A stretch of 39,661 nt of DNA from Amanita rubescens. Taxonomy: Eukaryota; Basidiomycota; Agaricomycetes; Agaricales; Amanitaceae. The notes beneath the pieces were generated by a model. It had not been told where the DNA came from. It was given only the letters and a program-made list of their open reading frames with translations, and made no database searches. Shown here piece after piece: positions 33,784 through 39,661 of the stretch (position 1 is its first letter; the number at the start of each line of letters is the position of its first letter). Where the stretch lies: assembly GCA_015039365.1 (NCBI GenBank), contig WION01000488.1, positions 1 to 39,661 of the forward strand, given 5' to 3'. The translations under genes were made by a program, and so were the position numbers.

Positions 33784-35073
33784 ATGAACGGCGACTACGA
33801 CTTGAAAGCCGCAGGTAATGATCACATTACATCTGTCAATTGTAAAGCTCTTTGGCTAACGCAGCATAACCTATTAGCAGATCAACTTGAATACCTTTCA
33901 GGGGAAAGAAGTGTCAGTGCTGTATCGGGGATACAGTTATCGCGTTTCACCAACGTGAGTTTTGTTGGTATTAAGTTTTCATCGCAACTCAATAATTGAG
34001 GCGATTTCCGACCAGGTTTCAGACTGGCCCAATGCGTATAGAGTCCTCCATATGAAATCCGCCAAGCAGCTTGTATATGCAGAAGGAACACGTAAAGATC
34101 CAGAGACTACGATGAGCGACTTGGTCGAAGTTGTCGTACATGTGCAAGGTATTATTTGGAGGCATGATCTCCCTCCCTTTAGGAACCAAGAAATGTAAGT
34201 TTGGTATTTATTACACAATCTCTCCACTAACCAGGTCGCGACAAAGAACGGCAAAGAAAGCAAGGTACCTTCGTCAAAGTGTATCACTCACCGGCCTTGG
34301 GACTCCCACGTTCGAGGCAGCAGTGAAAGGGATTCTCGATGTATATTCACTATTTGGAGGCCATGTACCACGAGATAAACTGAAACCGTGTGGATGTATT
34401 GATGCTTATGGCGAGTTCACGAGCATTGATTCATCTAACCGTTACTTTTCTTCAATTAAAGATTGTGGCCCGACAGAGAGACAAATCCCATTTTCAAGTG
34501 ATACCGACCCATATGGAATTCTGTCAAATCTCGAAAACTCAGGCTATGTTCATAACATTAACAACGTTGTCGAATATTACGAGCGTACCATTTTGGAGAC
34601 GGGCGAAACGAAGTGAGTTGAAAAAAACTTTGGCGCGGAGAAAAAAACTTACAGTGTGTTGTGTGGTAGATATGTGGAAATATCGCCGGTTCGATTTCAA
34701 ATTGGCGATATCGTTGAGGCGCAAATGACATTTATGTTGGTATCGCTACCTGGAAACGATTACAAGATGGTATCTATCTTGCGAAGCATGACGATGCTTG
34801 ACAATTCGTTCTCACAGGTAAATAGATACATTGTGGTCAGCTCAAAGCGGATGAATGATTTTATGTTTACAGAAAGCGTTTGCATCTAAAGCAGCTTCTA
34901 AATTGCATCAGAACTTGAAAACGCAAGGGAAGCATTGCGTAGTAAAAAGAAAGATTGGATATGGGGATGAAGAACGTGCCAGCATAAGGGTGAAGTTGGG
35001 CCAAATGATCATTGATGATGATAACTCAGAGAATCAGCGAAACGACAGGGCGAGCGAAGAAGGTGAAGAATGA
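33784..35073 (+). CDS. Unknown multi-exon protein, possibly frameshifted
   Basis: Exon pieces: 33784 to about 33954 (donor GTGAGT); about 34010-34148 (SDWPNAYRVLHMKSAKQLVY); about 34182-34194; about 34235-34613 (AAVKGILDVYSLFGGHVPRD, CGCIDAYGEFTSIDSSNRYF); 34671-34816 (YVEISPVRFQIGDIVEAQM); and 34872-35073 (ending EEGEE). It belongs with repeated Agaricomycete hypothetical proteins; function unknown. Near 34235-34310 the spliced frame reads RDKERQRKQGTFVKVYHSPA, while the following conserved part lies in another frame. A one-base indel, or an intron I could not place, is therefore needed. The cysteine and glycine-rich CGCIDAYG block is the most distinctive part. Confidence 0.5.
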
Positions 35074-35109
35074 TGCAGTTGCTGAAGCGGTTGATCGACC
35101 TGGGACAAT

Positions 35110-35350
35110 CTAAGTTAATTTTCTTATGTAATCTGACAAGTAAAAGTACTCGAATCATTCTCACGTTTCTCTTTGTCCTCCTCACGTTCTGGATGCGGTT
35201 TCAGTGAACGCGTCCGATCAAGCGTCGAGAAACATGAGGACCCCAAACAACACAGCAATGTGTCTGATCGGTGTCTAAGAACCCGGTTCCATTACATTTA
35301 CACATATGAAATCTTCTATCATCCGTCGACCTAACCCTAACCATACAATG
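35110..35350 (-). repeat. Right inverted repeat
   Basis: Reverse-complement partner of 30525-30765. The outer end reads CCTAACCCTAACC on the plus strand. It lies directly downstream of the stop codon of the gene at 33784-35073. Confidence 0.8.
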
Positions 35351-36137
35351 CCCCTCAAGTGGTTGCTCGTTCGCGACACCATCTCTTGTTCCTGTGGATC
35401 CAGCAACAACGACAGCTCAGGCCACTAACGCGCAAGCGACAACCAATCACAACACTTTGGCTTTATCACTATGAACCTCAAGTATGAGGAGGTATTCTCG
35501 TTACCCCTTCCCGAGAAGGAGAAGGGATCTCGTGCTTCACGAAAAGAATTGAACATCATTTATTACAAGTTTGAGACTCGTTACGAGTGAAAGCATGAAG
35601 TTTGAACGATCTTCAGTACAAAGATGGCCCTCCGACTTCTAGTATACTGTATGGCCAGTTCGAATCTCCAGCGCTTCCCAGCGGATCGATGGTACCGCGA
35701 TGGGGTTCAGATTTGACGTCGGAATCAGCGACAACGGCGATGGTACAGAGACAGACAGAAGGGTCCAGCACTTACCAAGGTGCGTTCATCCCTTTCTGTA
35801 TGTACCGAGCCAGTGACCAACCCCCTTCTGCAGGATCCTTCATTCGGGCCGCCAACATCCTTGATCTGCACCTAGCGCCCCTCCGCCACCCAAATGGGAC
35901 CTCAACGTTTATAAACGCCACATCGGTGCCATCTCCCACCCGATTACACTCCATCGACAAACATCAAGATATTCTTATTGGATCTTTTCCCGAGATTCTC
36001 TTCCAATCGCTCCGAGTCTCGAGTCATAAACTCGACGGTATGCCGATCTCTTCCCTTTTCATGTCCAATCTGACCATTCCACTAACAGTGATCCTCACAA
36101 CACTACCGTACGTCCATCAACACCCGTCTTTTTCCTA
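35351..36137. other. No firm gene
   Basis: An open frame at 35602-36138 (+) of 178 codons is Ser/Pro-rich and has no recognised domain. It may be the decayed 5' part of the cyclohydrolase fragment that follows, but no splice chain linking them was found. Confidence 0.35.
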
Positions 36138-36450
36138 AACTCGACCGGCAGCTTACCCCAACCAACACGGTATCGATCCCCACCCGCTCAATTGGGGAAC
36201 GCAAGACCCAAAGACACGCGGGCCCGTCATATACTCCCGTCTCTCTTCTTCCATTAAACACCGCAATACCATCGGCGCCCAAACCGGGTCCTACTCCATC
36301 TACCGCGCCCTCTCCACTGTGGCCATGGGCGCTCTTTCCCCCTCTCACAAGCCCGACTACGCCCTCACCCAACTCCCTGTCTCAATTTCACCCCAACCCT
36401 CTTGGTACGACAAACACAAGTTCGTCACCCTGCGTCCACAATCTCGCTGA
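36138..36450 (+). pseudogene. Fragment of a GTP cyclohydrolase II-like (URC1-type) gene
   Basis: In frame: HPLNWGTQDPKTRGPVIYSR, then RNTIGAQTGSYSIYRALS, then SHKPDYALTQLP and SWYDKHKFVTLRP before a TGA at 36448. These are the hallmarks of the GTP_CH_N domain found in fungal GTP cyclohydrolase II homologues of the uracil-catabolism (URC1) type. A stop immediately upstream (36135-36137) and loss of all downstream catalytic sequence show a fragment of roughly 100 residues out of the several hundred expected. Confidence 0.7.
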
Positions 36451-36469
36451 CCGCCGTTCACAGCCTGAC

Positions 36470-37080
36470 TTGCTTGCTGACAGGTTGCGGTACCAGAAAG
36501 AGGAACTGGTACAGAGTCAAAGGATGTACACGACGCTGGCAGTGGAGAGAGTAGATGCGCGCGATCATACGACCGTGTTGGAGGCGTATTTGAGAGTGGT
36601 AGAGGTATGTGGTTTTGGGTCGAGTGTGGATGGCGATCTGAAAATACTAAGTGGTGCAAGATGCAGGTGAATTTAAACGTTGGCGCACTGGGCGAGAACG
36701 CCGTCGAGCGTTATGCGCTGATCCTTGTCTTGTTTAAGTTGGGTAAGGGTGAGTTGCGTTCGTTTACATAATTTAAGTAATATATAGACATTTTCGGAGA
36801 TGAAGGTATAAGAATCGAAGGAGTGTATGGAGGAGACTTGATCGAAGAATGGAGACGGGCGTTGCTGCGAGCGCGCGAACATGAGCAGGATGTGAGCCGC
36901 GTTGCGGTCGTTGCTGTGGAACGGTTTGTGGATAAGGCTTTTGAGGTTCGTTACTTTTCGTGTCTCTTTTCAATGTCTCATTCTTTGCAATTGTTACCAG
37001 CCAACATCAACTAAAGGCCGCTTCCATCTCTTGTTGCTCTCGAATCGGACAACACTGGTGCGGTGAGTGTATCGACAATG
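36470..37080 (+). CDS. Unknown spliced reading frame
   Basis: Coding-like pieces join in frame: to about 36605 (RYQKEELVQSQRMYTTLAVE), 36667-36745 (LGENAVERYALILVLFKL), 36788 to about 36942 (IFGDEGIRIEGVYGGDLIEE, VERFVDKAFE), and about 37001-37062. Donors GTATGT, GTAAGG and GTTCGT pair with acceptors TGCAG, TATAG and ACCAG. The protein is helical and charged. I do not recognise it. No start codon upstream of the internal ATG at 36470 was established, so it may be the 3' part of a larger gene or a fragment like its neighbour. Confidence 0.4.
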
Positions 37081-37221
37081 CCCGGCGGATGAGTGTAGTC
37101 GATGCGAATGTATAAACTTATAAATTGCTACAATACGTAAGCTGATGCGCCATAACATTCAATGAAGTGATATGGTGTAATATATATATAGGAAGCGATA
37201 TATACTAGCGATAAAAGAGTC

Positions 37222-38244
37222 TTAGTATCCTAATTTGGAGAACACTATCGAATCAAACAAAACGTTCTTACATGTGAACAGAGTGATAACAATCCTACGA
37301 CCAGAAGTCACAGGCGTGCAAAAATGAGCAAGAATATTAGCACTGAAACCAAGTAGTTGACCGGGATACACATCTATCTTCATCTTCAATTGAGGAAAGA
37401 CTAATGTTCCTCCAGTCCACTTTCCCAACGGTAGAATCCATGTTATACCGTGGTCGTTGGCATCAATGTGTATTTTTTCAGAACTGCCTTCCAGAACCGC
37501 GACGGTTGTGAACGCGCCTTCAAAATCAATTGCAGACCTAGCAGCTATATCTTCAAATATTGAAAGAAACCGAGGAATACTTAATAAAATATGAATTTGA
37601 TAAGTTGAAAGTATATAGAAGTGGACGAACTTTGATTGAACTTTCCAGACATTTGGAGAATAGTATTTGGTGAAGGTGGCGATTTTAGACGCGACACGGT
37701 TGCGTAACATGGTTAAAAACCCATCCAACGCGGCCTGAATATCGCAGTTGTCGGATTTGGTATCGCTCGTGATGAAGGGAATCTTCTTATAACGTCTCCA
37801 AATGCCAAAATGGAAAGCGGCTGTCATTGAACGAGTTTTATGTTTCTTTCCCTTTGGTCTTACTCCTGTATCAATAAAAGCCTGCCATTTGGTGATTAGC
37901 TGTTTCATCTGGCCATCGGTTATTACGTTTCCAAATTGTTTGACCAAAAAATCGGGGAAGATGAAACGTAAAGTTGACAGCGTGGAAAGTTTAGCTCTCG
38001 AAACCAAGCTAAATCGAGGTGTTTTGAATAGAACAGTTTTTGCGTATGAGGGACAGGAAACGTGGATGTTGCCTGTGTTATAGATGGAGTGTTTACTTTT
38101 GCCATATTTTGTACGAATTGTATGTTCAACAACACTCTTAGACTTGCGGGTTAAGAAATCGCGTGGTATCGCGGAACAATGATGATACACTGAGATGATT
38201 GTTAAACAAGCTTTGAATATGCTGACGCTAAACTCAAACAACAC
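37222..38244 (-). CDS. TET/JBP-like 2-oxoglutarate Fe(II) dioxygenase
   Basis: Open frame of 340 codons ending at 37222. A double-stranded beta-helix core lies at the C-terminus. Iron ligands are H259-x-D261 (EKIHIDANDHGITWILP) and H307 (SANILAHFCTPV), and R316 or R317 (TSGRRIVITLF) fits the 2-oxoglutarate-binding arginine. Intervening GGTLVFPQL and YPGQLLGF match the strand pattern of fungal TET/JBP proteins, which oxidise 5-methylcytosine or thymine in DNA. They are expanded in Agaricomycetes, often next to transposons. A 51-nt in-frame segment (37630-37580, GTTCGT...TTAAG) is probably an intron, because it inserts a hydrophobic stretch into an otherwise typical protein. The true start may be further upstream, since MLFEFSVSIF does not look like a natural N-terminus. 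Confidence 0.7.
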   Translation of the reverse strand: MLFEFSVSIFKACLTIISVYHHCSAIPRDFLTRKSKSVVEHTIRTKYGKSKHSIYNTGNIHVSCPSYAKTVLFKTPRFSLVSRAKLSTLSTLRFIFPDFLVKQFGNVITDGQMKQLITKWQAFIDTGVRPKGKKHKTRSMTAAFHFGIWRRYKKIPFITSDTKSDNCDIQAALDGFLTMLRNRVASKIATFTKYYSPNVWKVQSKFVHFYILSTYQIHILLSIPRFLSIFEDIAARSAIDFEGAFTTVAVLEGSSEKIHIDANDHGITWILPLGKWTGGTLVFPQLKMKIDVYPGQLLGFSANILAHFCTPVTSGRRIVITLFTCKNVLFDSIVFSKLGY

Positions 38245-38717
38245 ATGCGATATTCAGCAACAAGCCTCGCTGTATTCCGAAAATGGATCCGACGGAGGAA
38301 ACGTCGGTGTCTCGCCTCTTTCGATCGGCGGCCCCTTGGACGATCTATTTATCGATGTCAAGCGTAATTCGGTCAAAGACTTAAACACAAACCAGATCGT
38401 CGTCGTTTCTTTTTCACAACATCATTTGTCACAACATCTGTTGTCTTCTTATTCCTCTTCCATCGTAATTTTGCTTTCTTATTTCTATTAACTCTTCCTT
38501 CTTCCGAACGAGTCATGAACTAGGAGGGTATAATGTAAGTTGACGTCGTTCATAAGCAAAATATTGACATTTGAATACGCCTAGAAAGAAACTCATCGTA
38601 GATCATGATTTAGTTAATGGAATGTAAAAGTTAATAATACATACCAACTTTTAGCTTTGTAGTCGAAGACAATGTCTTGAGTGGAAGGTAAGTGTCGACG
38701 TGTTCTATTTGTGACCC

Positions 38718-38738
38718 AACGCCCTAACCCTAACCCGA
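38718..38738 (-). repeat. Telomere-like (TTAGGG) motif
   Basis: CCCTAACCCTAACCC on the plus strand, two and a half units of the TTAGGG telomere repeat used by basidiomycetes. Similar short copies occur near 10826, 30529 and 35331. As a promoter element this would be a telobox; here no gene start is adjacent. Confidence 0.6.
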
Positions 38739-39039
38739 TATGAAAGCAGGGTCACGAACGGAATTCAGCTTATATTCAGTTACAACTAAGGCACATCACT
38801 AACGGAGCTCGACTGCTCTGAGAGTGGTTTCGTGTCCGAGCAAAGCAGTTCAAAATAGAAAAAAAGATCGTTCCAATTGCCTGCGTCGTATTACAGCAGT
38901 GGTGACAAAAACCATAAGAAGTGAGAGAACTGTACAAGTAGCGGGGTAACGCAATAAGAAGTGAGAAAACAGTGAGGTAGGTAACAATAGAGAGAGTGAT
39001 AGTGTTTGAGGAGTAGCATAAAGTGTGCGATGAACGCAG

Positions 39040-39194
39040 AGAGTTCTTTTTTCCGTCAGTCACCAAACGTTGTACGACGTATCGTACCATAAGCGTCTGA
39101 TCAACGAGGATCCGAGAAGATAGTCCGAGTTCTTTTCTCCCTCAGTCACCAAACGTTCTACGACCTATCATGATCAACGAGGATCCGAGAAGAG
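39040..39194. repeat. Two-copy tandem duplication, about 86 bp
   Basis: GAGTTCTTTT..CAGTCACCAAACGTT at 39040-39070 recurs at 39126-39156, and the GATCAACGAGGATCCGAGAA block at 39099-39118 recurs at 39173-39192. The second copy lacks about 12 bp in the middle. Confidence 0.8.
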
Positions 39195-39661
39195 AGCACG
39201 CAGCGCTGCCGAGCAACCCGCACAAGAGCGTGAGCGATCAGATGCGAAGGCGATGCAGAAAGTGGGGGAATGTGAGGATTGAGAACTTCGTGCCGGTGAA
39301 AGTGGTTTGGAGGACATTGCGACAGGGGGGCAGCAGCAAGATTCAAGCACGAGAATGTAGCAGTAGGCGATAATGATGACATGGTGTAGGTGACGGGTTA
39401 TAACATAGCGGTGGTGGTGAACAGCATGGTTCATGCGAGCTGGAGTACATGGCAGAGGGGGCGGGCATTAATGCAGCGGGAGGACATTGAATTGAAAGGC
39501 GGTCAGCAAGAATGTGGACGCTGGGTTAGTCTAAGGGGCAAGAGCGAAAAGTATAAGTATATCGCATTTGTCGCCAGAGTGTGGTAGCGTCGCTGGCGCG
39601 GGGGATCGAGATGATTGTCAAAGCCAGGAGAGGCTAAGACGTTTGGCGTTTGTGACGTATG

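Larger units (their letters stand above)
30525..35350. mobile_element. Inverted-repeat-bounded two-gene unit
   Basis: 30525-30765 and 35110-35350 are inverted copies of each other (see the two repeat entries). Between them lie two divergently transcribed multi-exon genes (30994-33166 minus, 33784-35073 plus). The outer ends of both repeats begin with the telomere-like TAGGGTTAGG motif. This layout fits a DNA transposon or a segment mobilised by one, but neither gene shows a recognisable transposase, and target-site duplications were not identified. Confidence 0.45.
38245..39661. other. No gene recognised
   Basis: Short frames on both strands have no family features. The first 300 bp may carry an upstream exon of the dioxygenase: the minus strand has a Pro/Ser-rich stretch with PPIERGETPTFPPSDP near 38335-38285. 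The region also holds a telomere-like motif (38720-38737) and a tandem duplication (39040-39194). Confidence 0.4.

Noticed and set aside
38776..39587. Several open frames of 60-105 codons at the right end
   Set aside because: Overlapping frames on both strands with no motifs, partly inside a tandem duplication.
1..39661. tRNA and rRNA genes
   Set aside because: No cloverleaf with a convincing T-loop GTTCRANNC and acceptor stem, and no rRNA-like sequence, was recognised by eye; a tRNAscan run would settle it.

Overview
The window looks like an Agaricomycete (mushroom-forming basidiomycete) genome. The evidence is short introns of about 35-75 nt with GTRAGT donors and CTRAY branch sites, a cerato-platanin gene, an F-box/nucleotidyltransferase-like gene, a long Helitron Rep-helicase reading frame, and a TET/JBP-like dioxygenase of the type known to be expanded in these fungi.

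The standout is a minus-strand gene at about 10513-3358. Its first eight exons encode an apparently intact P-loop GTPase domain (G1 GRANAGKT, G3 DSQG, G4 TKFD). From there to the terminal exon, the 5.7 kb that would pass for a degenerate 60-75 bp satellite reads instead as a chain of about 89 microexons. 85 of them are exactly 3 nt (one codon), two are 6 nt and two are 12 nt. They are separated by mutually similar introns of about 49-73 nt, each with a donor, a branch-like CTRAY and an acceptor. All exon lengths are multiples of three, all codons are phase 0 and none is a stop. The conceptual product is about 418 residues, of which 97 are encoded almost codon by codon. This was read by eye; no transcript evidence is available here.

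Layout: 1-950 nothing recognised. 952-1392 cerato-platanin (-). 2270-10480 AT-rich island holding the microexon GTPase gene (-). 10514-12664 intergenic. 12665-14636 secreted FAD-linked oxidase with a BBE C-terminus (+, six exons, one GC-AG intron). 15227-16312 unknown protein with a lysine-rich repeated tail (-). About 16864-17000 GC-rich simple repeat. 17231-24598 Helitron Rep-helicase with a C-terminal cysteine-protease-like domain (-). 26199-26636 unknown (+). 27025-28024 F-box protein (+). About 28613-28900 relic of a PIF1/Helitron helicase (+). 29560-30330 imperfect G-rich repeats. 30525-35350 a two-gene divergent unit bounded by an inverted repeat of about 240 bp. 36138-36450 fragment of a GTP cyclohydrolase-like (URC1-type) gene. 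36470-37080 unknown spliced reading frame. 37222-38244 TET/JBP-like 2-oxoglutarate dioxygenase (-). 38245-39661 no gene recognised.

The genes do not form an evident pathway. The window reads as an accessory, transposon-rich region: a Helitron, a Helitron relic, an inverted-repeat unit and gene fragments, with a few ordinary single genes between them.
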